Source: Endocalyx cinctus
Taxonomy: Eukaryota > Ascomycota > Sordariomycetes > Amphisphaeriales > Apiosporaceae
Reading direction: 5' to 3'
DNA length: 64,000 nt
Assembly (NCBI GenBank): GCA_001600455.1
Contig: BCKC01000011.1
Span: 461,835-525,834 of the forward strand
Shown here: positions 48,672-61,250 of the stretch, in pieces
Numbering within the stretch: the first letter of the stretch is position 1
Layout: the number at the start of each line of letters is the position of its first letter
Notes under the pieces: generated by a model
The model's database searches: none
Seen by the model: only the letters and a program-made list of their open reading frames with translations
What the model was told of the DNA's origin: nothing
Translations under genes and position numbers: made by a program

Positions 48672-50187
48672 ATGGATTCTCAAGTCAAGTACCTCTCTTC
48701 TTTGCAATCTATCCGAGATCGGACTCTGATCGTGAAAGAAATCGCTGAGGCCGGCAAGTTGAACTACTTTGACCTCCATATCGAACGTCTTAAAGATGTT
48801 GCCGAATTTGTTATTTCCGTCATAAAGGTTAGATAAGCCCTGCCCAAAAAAAAAGTATTATATAATGTCTGTCGCAGGCAGATTAGATTCCCGTCGACTA
48901 ATCCTCCAACATCTTTTTCGTTATTAGCGAGACTTCGGCCCGGATAAATATGCTTCCATCCCCCCTCATGGCCGTTGGCAGCACTTCGAGGTTGGAAATA
49001 CGCCTCGTGTCGGTCAATTAATCAAGGAATGGGAGGCATCGGGTTGTGATAAAACCGAAATTACACGCCGTCTGATAGATCTGTTCTTCGTTTCCGTTCT
49101 CTTAGATGCCGGTGCCGGTGATTACTGGCGCTACGTTGAACCGGGATCCAATGACACCTACGAGCGAAGTGAAGGTATCGCGGTGGCAAGTCTTCACATG
49201 TTCACTGCTAATACATTCGCTGCTTCGACCAGCGGACCTAAGCCTGTGGTAGACGGTAAGCATTTTCCTATACCTGATAATCCATATCTTCAACTGCTTA
49301 CATCTATCGTGACACGTAGGCAAGGGATTGGAACAACTGTCAACGGACACCCTTTCAGCGGGCTTCCAAATATCTAACGATAATCCGATGTTGGGTATCG
49401 AATCCCGCGCCGCTCTTTTGAGAAGTCTAGGCCAATCACTACTTGCCCACCCTGATGTGTTTGGGACAGAAGGCCGACCGGGCAACCTTGTCGGTAAGAT
49501 AATTTTCCCCCACCTCCCATAGCTGAAACTGTACTAAAAAGGGGGGCTCCAGATTATATGATCAAATCCGCTGGGGATTCATCCGACCTCGATGTCCTTA
49601 AGCTATGGGATGTCCTCCAGGCCCTCCTTCTTCCGGTCTGGCCCAAAGATCGCACTACGGTCGGTGGTAGCCCGATCGGTGACGCCTGGCCGCTGAGCAC
49701 GTTGAAGAATAGGGCGACACCCCCTGAGTCAGACGACGGCTCCGAATATATCCAACCATTCCACAAGCTGACTCAATGGCTCACCTACTCGCTGATGGTC
49801 CCATTTCAAAGGGTGCTAGGCAAGCAATGGGTCAACGCCGAAAGCCTCACAGCCCTGCCCGAGTACCGCAACGGCGGCCTCTTCGTCGACATGGGGGTTT
49901 TGTCTTTGAAGCAAGAAACGTTGGATCGCGGCCTTCAAGCGTCCGGGAGCGAGCTGCCCCTCTTCGACGCCGGCGACGAGGTCATCGTCGAATGGCGGGC
50001 CATGACGTTGGTCCTGGTTGACATGCTGTACCAGATCGTGTTATCTAGCATGGATGGCGTTCACTTGTCCATGGCGCAGCTCCTCGAGGCCGGGACGTGG
50101 AAATCGGGGCGCGAGGTCGCGGCGCAGCGACGACCGAAGACGAAGTCGAGTCCTATCCTGATCAAAAGTGATGGGACGGTCTTCTAA
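48672..50187 (+). CDS. URC4: Uracil catabolism protein 4 (URC4, DUF1688 family)
   Basis: Four exons, 48672-48827, 48928-49255, 49320-49493 and 49553-50187, give 430 residues with consistent phases. Family blocks are clear: YLSSLQSIRDR, LNYFDLHIERLKDVAEFV, then (across intron 1) KRDFGPDKYASIPPHGRWQHFEVG, RRLIDLFFVSVLLDAGAGDYWRY, SEGIAVASLHMF, the Gly-Phe segment SAGFQISNDNPMLGIESRAALL, and GGLFVDMGVL. URC4 is needed for the URC uracil-degradation route first described in Lachancea kluyveri, and its exact biochemical step is uncertain. No other URC gene is seen beside it here. Confidence 0.9.
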
Positions 50188-50954
50188 GCAAAAGGTACTT
50201 TGGCCATCTTTCATGTATCATTTATAAGTACTGCAATATACTTGAAATACTTTGGCCACAGTGCACAATTAAGACACAAGGTTGATTAATTTATGACAAC
50301 TTCCTTTCATCTTTCTTAACATAGTCGACCGTCCATATGTACATCAGGGCTGGAATTAATGATCTTGATAATGCAACTAAATTACTTATTTAGTCACTAT
50401 TAATTTCACACGGCTCGCCGGGCACCGGAGTGATTCATGAGGAAGGATACTTCTGCCCATTTTAATTCTCTCCCTGCTTATATCAAAGTGTGAGAGGTAC
50501 GATGTGGTAGTTTTCTTTCTGCCCAATGTATTGTTTCCCATGACATCGCTATGCATTGTTTTCATTGATATCAGTCCGGTAGCAGCCTGAAGATAGTGAT
50601 AATCAGTGAGATGTAATGTTGTAAATGTCCGATGAGGTTGGTTCAGAACCCTCTCTATCGTATTACTTCCCCTTTACCCCTGAAATGGAAGTAGCATGTT
50701 AAGGAATGTATGATTTCTGTATTGATATAAACCCTTTCTGTAACCTCGATATTTTTGCTATATCCTCATCCCTTTTGATTCTATATCCATCAAAACCTTT
50801 AAAGTACTAGGCCGCCTCCAGGCGGGCACGTATAGACCTGCTATAAGTGTCGTAAATTTTCGTTGTAGCAAGGACAAAGGACATCATATCTAAAAGCTTA
50901 TCAATTCAAACAATAAATTCCAATGAACGTAGAACTCTCATCCCTGTACATTCC
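50188..50954. other. Convergent 3' spacer
   Basis: AT-rich trailer DNA between URC4 and the minus-strand membrane protein gene. I see nothing in it. Confidence 0.5.
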
Positions 50955-52103
50955 CTAAGGGGAGATATCGCTATCGTCATCCTTATCCGAATGCATCGTC
51001 CTATCTCTCCTTAGGCCCGCAATCTCGTACATCAAGATAACCCGGCACGCAAACGTCGGGACGACCAACCTAGTGAGGATGCGAGACAAAACGTCAGTCA
51101 GGGTCACGAACTGCAGCGAGGAAAGCACGGCGATGCCAAAGATCATCGTGACGAAATTTACGGCGCCCGCGAAAACGTTGAGAAAAACAGACAAGAAAGG
51201 TACCGTCGTCGTGCCGTCGTTATAGGATACTTCCTCGTGGTTCGAACATATCGTCATCTCACTCCGTAACCAATTCAAAAGCCATGACCTCCCCCCGCGA
51301 CGACGATTACGACCACTATTACCGGGCCTCAGAAACAAGCAGCCCAGAGCGGCCGTGACGTGCGTGAAGGCGGTTAGGACGACCCACACGAGCGGCGCGA
51401 ACTGCGTCGTGCAGCCCCACGCGAGGATCGTCTTCCGGCCCATATCGACCGTCGTGAAGAGCGTGTTCCAAGCCGAGAAGACGACGACGGCGTACTCGGC
51501 CAGACTTATAAACGCGGCGCGCCCGCGCGGCTGCCTCGCGACGGCGGGCCGGCCGTCGCCCGTCCGCAGCAGCGTCCTCGGGTCGTCGTACGCGAGCACG
51601 CGCGCGGAGCAGAGCGACGGGGCGCCCAGGCTCGCGAAGAAGGAGAGCAAGGGGCGGTGCGCCGAGAGGAGGGTGATCTCGGCGACGCTGGGACCTAGGG
51701 TGGCGAGGATGATGGGGATCAAACCCAAAACGACGGCGGCGCTTTGGTAGTTTAGAGTAAGGTTCGCGCCGAGCTGGCTGTAGATGCAGGCTTCGTGCCG
51801 GTAGCAGATGGACCGGAGCTTGGAGGACTCGACGGAGCCCCGGGGCGCCGAGTAGGCGGCGCGGTAGTCGCGTAAGGTGAGGTTGCAGACGCCGGAGGAG
51901 ATGCCTTCGATGAGCTTCGCGTTGTTGTGATACCAGGTTTCGAACTGGGGAAACCAGGGCCAGGGATCTTTCGGAGGGGAGGTATAGTACTTGTAGGGCC
52001 CGTCCGTCGCGTTGTCGAAATCGGCGAGGACTACGCAAAAAAGAGCGGCAAGAATTAGACCGTTGAAGGCCATCCTTGACGCAGCAGTCGTCCGGACGAT
52101 CAT
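50955..52103 (-). CDS. Unrecognised secretory-pathway membrane protein, about five membrane segments
   Basis: Single exon, 382 residues. A signal-anchor-like N-terminus (MAFNGLILAALFCVVLADF from residue 11; the ATG for residue 11 is an alternative start) is followed by a probable lumenal domain with NxT sites (DNATDG, CNLTLRD, ANLTLN) and four Cys. Hydrophobic segments lie at about 120-142, 198-220, 232-255, 310-340 and 347-367, with a basic RNRRRGGR loop between the third and fourth. The tail is acidic (DKDDDSDISP). The DNA for residues 150-260 is very GC-rich. I do not recognise the family; a cell-surface or vacuolar membrane role is possible but unproven. Confidence 0.7.
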   Translation of the reverse strand: MIVRTTAASRMAFNGLILAALFCVVLADFDNATDGPYKYYTSPPKDPWPWFPQFETWYHNNAKLIEGISSGVCNLTLRDYRAAYSAPRGSVESSKLRSICYRHEACIYSQLGANLTLNYQSAAVVLGLIPIILATLGPSVAEITLLSAHRPLLSFFASLGAPSLCSARVLAYDDPRTLLRTGDGRPAVARQPRGRAAFISLAEYAVVVFSAWNTLFTTVDMGRKTILAWGCTTQFAPLVWVVLTAFTHVTAALGCLFLRPGNSGRNRRRGGRSWLLNWLRSEMTICSNHEEVSYNDGTTTVPFLSVFLNVFAGAVNFVTMIFGIAVLSSLQFVTLTDVLSRILTRLVVPTFACRVILMYEIAGLRRDRTMHSDKDDDSDISP

Positions 52104-54770
52104 ACTGGATGGATTGAATACGTGGTTAACTCGTATAAACTCTTGGTTATTCGCACATGTAAAGTCATTTGTGGATGAAGAAAAGGTTACGTTGACGGAT
52201 GAGAAGATTCGGAAGCGACGTCGTATTATGTGGTTTCGACATAGATATATATTCCCAATAAAGCCTTACACATGAGGATGAAACTCACAGAGAAGGCCAG
52301 ATTGGGACATCGTTCAATACTATTCTGAGGAGAGACACATCAAACCATTCCAAAAATAGGGAGAAGAAAGAGAGATAAAATTATATATTTTCTACAGTAG
52401 ATTCACCTCAGATTGGTTAAACTTGGAAGGAATTACGTAGAGCTGATATTCTTGGCCTCGAGCTGAGGCCGTGCTAACAGGGGATGAGCTTCTTACCGGC
52501 GGGTAACGCATTACCCTTATCCTGGTACCAATGAAGATACAGCCCCCAACCGCATAAATTCACATTTCTCCCTCCCTCTCTAACGAATGCCAATTGCTTG
52601 ATAATGGCCTCGAAGAACTGCGGCAGCTATCTTTCAGCATTGAAGCCTCCAGTCAGGACTTGGCGACGCTAATGAGACCTGCGAGGCCGTCTGCTTCTGA
52701 ATTATGACTGGCGGCGTGAACGACTCAAAATGGGGTTTGGGGAAATACAAACCCCTCTCTGACGTATGAATCAGGAATTACATGGGAATTCAATTTATAA
52801 TCAATGCTTTTTTCCTAAACAGGTACAGTTATCGTGGGAACATTTGCCCTTTCACCCCTTTCTATTGGGTATACTCATTCTTTACCAGCACTGCATACTT
52901 CATTGGCAGGTCTTCACATAAGCAATATATTAAAAGTATTCGGGAGTGCTACTGTATCACTTATCTAGTCTTAGAATCGACCAATCTAGTAATGGAAATA
53001 TATACGTAGGACTACGTGAGATGAACCGATACGAACACGAACGGAAGAGATCGAAACCTCTATGCAATTAATCAGCAATCGTATGATGAATCTTAAGGCT
53101 TTTGTGAAGAAAAAGCAAAAGACCCAAGAGATTGAGCAATGCTGAAAAGTAAAAGTGTAAAAAAGGTCTCTAATTAAGTCTTGTCCGTGTAACCTGTTAC
53201 CGCTTGGCCGCGTCATTTAACCATCAGCTGCCAATAAGAGACGGAAGTTGCCATATTACGGTTCAAAACTCCAAGATCCTATACTTGAACTTGAAAGAGT
53301 GAAGGTTCAGAACTTGCTCATACATATATAGCACTGCGTGCTATGAATAGTTATTGCATCGTTTCTGTAAACCCTCCTAAAGAGGTGCGACGAATCGTAC
53401 TACATCTTGATTGTGAAACCAATTGCGGCCTAACTAAAGCTCACTGCCCCTTTATGACCCCCTATCCGCCTTTCACGGGTGCCACGGCAACGTAGCCGCC
53501 AACACAACGAATATTGCAACAACAAATGGCTTGCAGTCATAATATATTAAAATGCTAGGAAGGTTTATATCTTGTAGGAGAAGGTCGTACGAGTCATCCC
53601 CGACACTCGTAGTAACCATAAACTGTTTGTCAAATCAGTATAGTGCAATCTTTTTAGATTAGCAGTTTTCGCCTATTTTCGACCGCAGTAGACATTCGTC
53701 ACGGTACGCGCGGTATGGTACAAGGTGACAATAATAATTACGATATTACACTATTAGATGAAAAATCCATGATTATACTACTTGTCACGCAAAATATTGA
53801 ATGTGAGATAGCTGGGTAGTTAATGGTGGACGTGTAGTTAAGCACGTAGCTAGACTTACAACGCACCCGGTAATATATAGTATAATTATTTCTTACTGAA
53901 AGAGGCTCTCAATCACAGCCTGATGAGATGCCTACTAGCAAGTCTTCTTCTTCTTCTTCTTTTTTTTTTCTGTGAAAAATAAACAAATAAAAATTAAATA
54001 CTTATCTAGGCCTAGGAGGCGGTGAAGCGATTATAACAGAGACATTGATGGCTTTCTTATGGCGAGACGAATATAACATTTCCTGCATATCCTGCCACTA
54101 TTACTATCCAGCCTGGCGTTTTTATTTTTTTTTTATTTTTTTGTGAAAAGAAGTCGGTCCAATCGGGAGGAATGATAGTGATAGCCTTTGGAGGATTTAG
54201 TTTAGAGATTCTGAACTCCTGTTGGAAATTTAAGGAGACTAGAAGATAACACCCGCTAGGTATGGAGATCCCGGAGCCATGACCGAAATCTGCCTTCCGG
54301 GGATTTGGAAAGGAAGAAAGACCGGGGTTTGGCATCGGAACCGGAGTACCGTAAACGATTCATCACATGATTTAATGGGACGGACTTAGGGCATGGTGCA
54401 TCATCCATATTAGATATTTATCGCTTTCCGGGTCAACCGGGCTGCCGAGCTCCTAAGGTCGTAGTCAAAACTAGAAATAGGAGGCCTGCCATGGCTCCAT
54501 CTTTACTCCTTGCCCCTGCAACTCTGTCAGTCTGTACTGTGTAAGATCGAGTACAGATAGGGTATAGCACGGCATCAGCTCTCTCTCTCATCTCGTGATA
54601 TTATCCAGCTCCCGTATTTCTTTTGATAACTTAAGAATACATAATCTAAGAATACTACTTCTACATTGTTACTTCAATCATACAACTCATATCTCCGAGG
54701 TAATTCAAAGATATATATATATATATATCTTTACCTCATCCTGGAAAAAAAATAAGCGACTCAAGAAAAA
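52104..54770. other. Longest gene-free region of the window
   Basis: Divergent spacer of 2.7 kb. A 45-codon plus-strand stretch at about 52557-52706 reads like protein (ECQLLDNGLEELRQLSFSIE) but has no ATG and no neighbour exon, so it may be a gene relic. A minus-strand 92-codon frame at 54057-54335 is Pro/Lys-rich and unsupported. TTC repeats lie near 53942-53970. Confidence 0.4.
54711..54728. repeat. AT microsatellite in 5' leader
   Basis: Nine AT units about 45 bp upstream of the small membrane protein start. Confidence 0.85.
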
Positions 54771-55208
54771 ATGTCTCAAGCATCACCATCACCTCTAAAA
54801 ACCCTCTTCCTCATCGAAGGGTTAATGAAACTAGCCGGCGGTTTGCTATTCGCGATATCGCCGCTCACGCCCTTATCCGTCGGCCTCGGCGCCGCGTCAT
54901 CATCATCCATCCCGCCGTCGTCTCTGATGATGACCCGACTATTAGGGACGCAAACCTTCACGCTCGGCGTGGGGATGCTGCTCGCTTCCTCGTCGCGGAG
55001 TCCCGCCGCCGTCGCGAGCCGGCGCGTCGTGTATTGGACCGTCTTCACGAGGGACGCGACCCTCTTGGCGGTCCTGGGCCTCCAGCTCGCGTTCGGGGAT
55101 AACGACGCAAACGAAGCGCGCGGGTTCGCGAAATCTTGGGTCGTGGAGATTTTACCTTTTTGTTTAGGTCATCTTTGGGTTCTTTTACGGAAACCTCATT
55201 GGTTTTGA
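54771..55208 (+). CDS. Small membrane protein of unknown function
   Basis: Single exon, 145 residues, ATG preceded by an A-rich leader. Four hydrophobic segments: LFLIEGLMKLAGGLLFAISP (about 11-30), LLGTQTFTLGVGMLLAS (57-73), VVYWTVFTRDATLLAVLGLQLAF (86-108) and SWVVEILPFCLGHLWVLL (121-138). The layout of a short four-helix membrane protein recalls small DUF4345- or DoxX-like families, but no diagnostic motif lets me name it. Codon use is GC-rich and consistent along the gene, which supports it being real. Confidence 0.65.
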   Translation: MSQASPSPLKTLFLIEGLMKLAGGLLFAISPLTPLSVGLGAASSSSIPPSSLMMTRLLGTQTFTLGVGMLLASSSRSPAAVASRRVVYWTVFTRDATLLAVLGLQLAFGDNDANEARGFAKSWVVEILPFCLGHLWVLLRKPHWF

Positions 55209-56672
55209 TGCGGTTTGTATGTTGCGAGACGAAAAAATGTACTTAATTTAGATTGATGTGGACTTGTGGACTAAGGAAAACGTATGTAAATTTTAGTAAC
55301 ATGCCTCTAGATGTGGTCAACCCTACTTGAGTTGATGGAGTTATGAGATCAGTTGACCTCTCTCTCTACTCTTTGTATATATATAAGCTTACAACTCTCT
55401 AGCATTACCTGTAGTTTCAACAATTTTATTAAAGAAACATAGATGCAGCTGTAAGCATGAAATATTTCAGTGTCGATGTTTAGGCTTCCAATTTTTTTTT
55501 TTTTTTTTTTTTTTGGCGGGGCATGCGTACCACTCGAAGTTCGCTATACCCACATATCATAGCGGGCGGAACAACTCCAAGCAGCGCTGATGAGCCTGAA
55601 TTTGGGACTCAAGAATAGGCCGCAAGAAGGAGAAACACATATAGATCGGCTACGATGCTCGATTATGTCTTTAGTCATCTCCATAAGATCAATTCAAGAC
55701 GTATCTTTCCTGCTTATTCTTACAAAATGGTGCTGCTGTTATTATACCGACTTGTTTAGAGCCCGTAACGCTGCAGTGGAGTCAGATCTCCAAATGTATA
55801 CCTCTCGGAGACTCCCGCAGGCGCCTTTAAGGCTATAGGAAAGAAAATTTTCAGGCTGACTATTACAACCTTTGAGGAAAAGATATCGAACGAGGACAAA
55901 AACAAACACCTCTATAACTAGGGTTCCGAATATTGCTAATATTGCATCATACTTCGCACCGCCACAATATAATGTACTTACTCAAGTATTAAACCTACCT
56001 AGCAGCCTCATTATAATCATGATGGCGAAAAAGAACTTCATTGGCGAAAATATCTGGCTAACTACCAAACAACCCTCAGGTTCACAGCGTCATGTTTGAA
56101 ATGCTACACAAACGAAACTCATAGATGAACATCATATCAGGCAGATTCCAGTAGCTTGGGGCTGGGCTAGGTTGTACGCAGCCCGGCTTTCATGTGAACT
56201 TGCATCATTCGGTGCCGTGATAATGAAATCTATTGGCGACGATCGTAAAGCCTAGACTTGGGGGGCGGCGTTGTAGAACGCCGTAAACAAATCATTGCCC
56301 CTTTTCTTTTTTGATGATCGGGGGAGATTTATTTATAGGCATCGTCCCGCCTTTGCCGTCTGTGTCTAGAGATGGGGCTCGTACAAGTTGGGGTCTCCTA
56401 AGCCAAGGGCTCAGGAGTACTTATATTAAGTTGGTCCTATGAAATATATAAGGGAACTGTACTCACTTACATTTAAGTAGTTGGATAACCTTGGCTCAAG
56501 TCTTGACTCGACACACTCAGTACTCCATACGATCTTTGTTCCTAAAAAATCACGGCTAGTATAATAGCATGCCCTATGAGACCGTCTTTATTCTTATAGC
56601 CCTTTCATTCGCATCCTAGGATAGAAACCATCAGAAACCCAGTTCGATAAATGGTTGTGCACGAACAGTGAA
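55209..56672. other. Intergenic before the DUF3433 gene
   Basis: Spacer of 1.5 kb with a 23-T run at 55492-55514 and one TACTCCATA at 56521-56529. An 82-codon frame at 55590-55838 has no protein-like support. The DUF3433 promoter lies at the right end. Confidence 0.5.
55492..55514. repeat. Poly-T run (23)
   Basis: Uninterrupted run of 23 T directly followed by a GC-rich patch (GGCGGGGC). Confidence 0.85.
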
Positions 56673-59600
56673 ATGGCAGAGGATCAGAGGCGTCGGCGAA
56701 GCATAGAAGAGCAGCCTCCCTATGGGATACCTTCACCTAGTCGGGTTCGGCGCAAGCCAGTCCCGGAGCCCGAGCAGCTCGGGAATCAACGTGTGCACAG
56801 AAATTGTGACAATAATCTGTCAATTGAAACGCCAAGACGTGAGTCTCATGAAGATACCGTATTTGAAAATGCCGAGACGCCTGTTAGCGGTATTGAATCC
56901 TCAGACATAGTGGGAGCAGAAATTTCGGCAGGGCACCAGCCCCGGGTTCTCAATTCCGGTGACGCGACCGAAGATGATGCCGACCAGATCTCAAAATTGA
57001 ACACGGGAGCACAAACCAAAGAGTGGATGCCAAAAGTACTGGGGTTGCCATTGCTGATATTTACGGCCGTTCTGCTCGTTCTGTCCCTTGCCGTCTTGGA
57101 AAATTTACACCGTATTTCAAAAGCAAACAGCGGTTTGATTACGTCTAATGAAGACCTGCACTACCTCTGGACTTACGGGCCCACTTTTGGTCAGTGAAAC
57201 AGGTCACCATGGCGTCTTCAATGCTAACTTTTCCCAAGTTCTAACTCTACTGATGGCATTCTATGTCCAAATTGACTATAGAGCGAAGCAGATGCAGCCC
57301 TGGAAGCTAATGCGTTCGCAGAAGTCATCGTCATCAAGACCGGTTGAAATGAATTATTTCTCTCCAATTCTTATCTCATCCCTGTGGTCATCTGCGAGGT
57401 CTGGAGACTTCCTGGTTACGCTGGGTATTACTGGACCTGTGCTTCTTCAGCTGGCCATCATATCCTCGACTGGTTTGCTAAGTCTTCAGCCTCAAGAAGT
57501 CAAGACTAATAACACTCTACTGGCGAGGAACGAGTTCGACTTCTCGAGGTGGGGATTCGGTGATCCCTATCCCTCAACGGATCCCAATGGTCTGGTGTCG
57601 GGGATACAAGGATTCAATATGCCCTATCCACGAGGTACAACGCCAGATTATGCATTTGAAGACTTTCAGCTTCCTGCAGATAGTAAGAAAACACGAAAAC
57701 ATAATCTGAATGGAAAGACTAATGAATTACAGAATCGATCTTGATGACCACAGCAGTAGTAAAAACATTCAGAGGCGAATTTATAGACTGCGAGCCCTTT
57801 ACGTGGATACCTGTCGCCAATATGCCAAAGCCATCGAGCAGTAATCGCTCCGCAACTATAGACATACGATCAGCATCTTATTCAATAGATCACTGGGAAT
57901 TATTATGGAACTCAGACCCACCGGACTGGCAAGGTCATTTCTGGCCTACTCAGCAGTGGAATTCAACGAGCCAGAGAATTGACGAATATTTTGTCATCTC
58001 CCTTTTCTTGCCGGTTAGAAGCAACTCGTCGGCAGACGACGATGATGAAGAGCTCGAGCTTCACGATGTGTCCGGTCTCATCTGCAAGAGCCAATACCTC
58101 ATGGAACGGCGGTCGGTATCGTATCACGGCGTCAATGATAATACACCCGACGTATCTGATCAAGTTGACCAAACCCTTCCGTTGGCCCTTCCGCCTGAGA
58201 ACATCACCTCGGCATATATCTTGTCCTACAACAATGCCGATCTCGCAGGCTCAGGAGTTTCGAATCCATATTCCTCTAACGTCAGTCTCTGGTTCACGCT
58301 CCTCAATCAGACGGCCCCGCAGAGTCACATGTTGAATTTCAAGAACTCCTCCCTGCTAGCTGACACGTCAAAGACGGTTTTCCGGGCCTTGGTCGCTCAG
58401 ACAGTCAACGCGATCTTCACCTCACCCGACTCTGGTAATCTGACGATCAACGGAGCAGTCGCTGCTACACGACAAAGACTAACTGTCCAAGAGCTCCCCT
58501 TACGATTAATGGAGGCATTTCTAGTCTCGCTGCTACTCGTCACAGCGGGGTTGGCGTTCCTTCGCCAGTATACACTGCCGTATGATCCAGGATCTCTGGT
58601 CACTTATGCAATGATTCTCGCTCGGAATAGGTCACTGTCAAGAATTCTTAAAAACTCTGGAAGGATATCGAATCATGATTTCCACAAGCTCCTTCGACCA
58701 TACGCGTTTACCTCGACCTCGCCTTTGGCTCGCGATTACTTCACAATCAAGGCCAGCAAGGTATCCAAGGACAACAGCAGCAGTCAGCAATCAACCGACA
58801 CAGTTCCCGCGTCTGCCGATAACGAGCATACGGAAACCCGAGAACCATGGATGCCGTTAGGAGCTAAACGATACTACTATATCGTCCTCATCACGCTAGT
58901 AGTCGCCATCATCATCACAGCCGAGACCCTGTATCAAGTCTCGGTGCGGAACGATGGTATTGCCGAAGTTTCGACGGGGAATTACGAAAAGTACACCTGG
59001 GTCTTGATCCCGGCTGCCATCATGACCCTATTAAGCCTAATGTTCAGCGTGCTGGACGCGGCGTCCAGGACTTTACGCCCCTTTGAAGAGCTTGCCGCCG
59101 GTACCGCTGACTTTGATACCCTACGGTTTGACCCATTTGCGGGTCCTACCGTTATAACGATATTTAAGGTCATCTCGCGCCGATACTGGTCTCTCGCCGC
59201 AATAATGCTCGTCACGATTGTCACCCCACTCTTGACGATAGTAACAAGCGGGCTGTACGTCGCAAGTCCAGTCTCAGCCAGAGTGCAGGTTTCTGCAGAT
59301 ATTCAGGGGTGGTTTGATATTAAGGAGCGGCCACTCTCCACTTCCAACAACGGATATCCTGCAGGAGAAACTTGGACTTACGCTTCGATAATGCAACTCA
59401 TCCAGTTCAATAACGTGTCTTTTCCCCGTTGGACTTATGATGAATTTGCCTTTCCACCGGTCACTATACTGCACGGCGAGTCGCCAGGCGATACGATCAA
59501 TACAAGCAGTCTCTCTCAGCTGGACATGCGACTCCCGGCGGCACGTGGAAACTTCAACTGTTCGCTTTTGGACTATTACGAAAATTACAATCTATCGCAT

Positions 59601-60593
59601 CTCGTCATTCCTACTCCCCAGGATTGCCCAGCCGGCACCGAAATGTTATACACGCAGCTGGACGGACTTTCTCTTCCCATTTCAAATGACTACTTCGGCG
59701 CCGATTTATTAATGTCTAGGAACCCGGGGGATCGCGTCGATTTCAGTAACATCTGCGGAGATAATCTGACGCATTCTTGGTTTATCGTCGGCCACGCTAC
59801 GGGCTTTGTAGCCGAAGAGTTGTCGGTTATCTACTGCGTGCCCTACGTCGAAGCCCTCCTCGTAGACGCGACCTTCGTCATGCCTGATTTCGCCGTCAGC
59901 GCCGCCTCGCAGCCGGCCGCTGTCGAGAGCACGGCGCAATTTCTCAGCAACGCGTCGACGGCGACCATTCCGCCGAGAACGTTGGTCAACACCGGCGCGG
60001 CGGGCCGAAGCGCTAGCCTCACCGATTTTTTCCAGGTCCTTTCTCGGGGGTACGAGGGCACGCCGATGGAGGAGCTCAGCGGGCAGAGCAACGTGCCCCG
60101 CCTAATGGAGAAGATGAACCACCTATACCGGCAGCAGATGGCGCAGGTATTGCACGCCAACTACCGTAGCGACGAACTTTCCTTACTAAAGTCGAGCGCT
60201 TCTCCGCAGGTCGCCGCGTTACTCTCTCCCGGTCTTAGCGGGAACGTGACTAACCGCACTCTCTTGCGCTTAAAGCAGAGCGGAATCTCGACGAGGCTGC
60301 TGGAATCCATCCTTGCACTGATTGCGATATGCTCCATCGTGACTTTGGTCTTGGCGAAGCCACCGAAGATACTGCCGAGAGATCCTAGAAGTATCGCGGC
60401 GAAGCTGAGTTTTTTCGCCGAAAGCACCCTGCTAGACAACCTATCGAAGAACTTGGGGCCGCATCCCCGTCAGGAGCCGAGAAAAGAGAAGTTTTTCGTT
60501 GAAAAACATTTCCGACTCGGGTGGCATGGGGGTAGCGAGGGGCGCAGATTCGGTATTGATGCTGAACCAGGTTCGAATCATCGTGAGAAGTGA
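56673..60593 (+). CDS. DUF3433 multi-pass membrane protein
   Basis: Exons 56673-57189, 57239-57682 and 57733-60593 encode 1273 residues; all phases fit. The start is the first ATG of the frame (MAEDQRRRRS). The ~120-residue N-terminus is polar and disordered. A membrane segment LPLLIFTAVLLVLSLAVLE is followed by SNEDLHYLWTYGPT joined to VLTLLMAFYVQIDYRAKQMQPW, the DUF3433 signature, then SPILISSLWSSARSGDFLV and TGPVLLQLAIISSTGLL. Further membrane helices lie near residues 565-585, 675-700 and 725-745, and a second DUF3433-like copy follows: PFEELAAGTADFDTL, SLAAIMLVTIVTPLLTIVTSGLY. A last helix (ILALIAICSIVTLVLA) sits near the C-terminus. Large N-glycosylation-rich loops suggest an extracytoplasmic domain. 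The family is fungal and of unknown role. Confidence 0.88.
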
Positions 60594-61250
60594 TTAGAGA
60601 TGCTTAGTGGAAGGAATTGAGGTTGATACATAGTCGCGTAGTTCCAAGTAGGAAAGATGGCATAGACTGTGGTTATTCTTCGCTGTTGAGAAACATACTC
60701 AAACCCGAAAGATTTCGTTACTTTCTTTATACCCTAAAACATGTCTTTTCAAGGCGCAAAGCTACGGTACGCCCCTAGTACACAGCGGTGACAACCTACT
60801 TACTTTCTTGCTCTCTTTCTTGTCTAGGAGCTGAACATGGGGTTTAACCGTCTTGCACTAGTTAAAATGCTCTTGTCTCCTATTTTTTGAGCGAGGTGAA
60901 TAATAATTTCCGATTCGTACCCCCCTTTCCACACCGATTATATTCAAAAGATAGATATTTCGTGATATGTTCAGTGCCAGAGTGCTGAGAAAACGAAGAA
61001 GTATCTTGTATTCTTGCATAACTCGGTTAAATAAACTTTTATTGCAGTAAAGGGGTAATGTATGTAAAGTATATTAGTAATTTTGTCAAAAATCCGAAGC
61101 TAAATTTGGAGATGACATCGTTCGTCGCTCGATCCATGCACTTTGTCGACTCACCCTCGTCGCGCATCAGCAGCAGCACCCCACCACTTCATCAATCCGT
61201 CCCACGAGGGTGGTAAAAAAAGAAAAAAGAGAAATATAATACGAAAAAAG
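60594..61250. other. Intergenic upstream of small mitochondrial gene
   Basis: AT-rich spacer. The frame of the next gene stays open upstream to 61143, but the added residues are His/Lys-rich and unlikely to be translated. Confidence 0.5.

Noticed and set aside
54057..54335. 92-codon minus-strand frame
   Set aside because: It spans a poly-T block (KNKKKIK), has no recognisable domain and no gene-like flanks.
55590..55838. 82-codon plus-strand frame (MSLNLGLKNRPQ...)
   Set aside because: It has an ATG but no protein-like pattern, no domain and no intron or neighbour context. Chance is likely.
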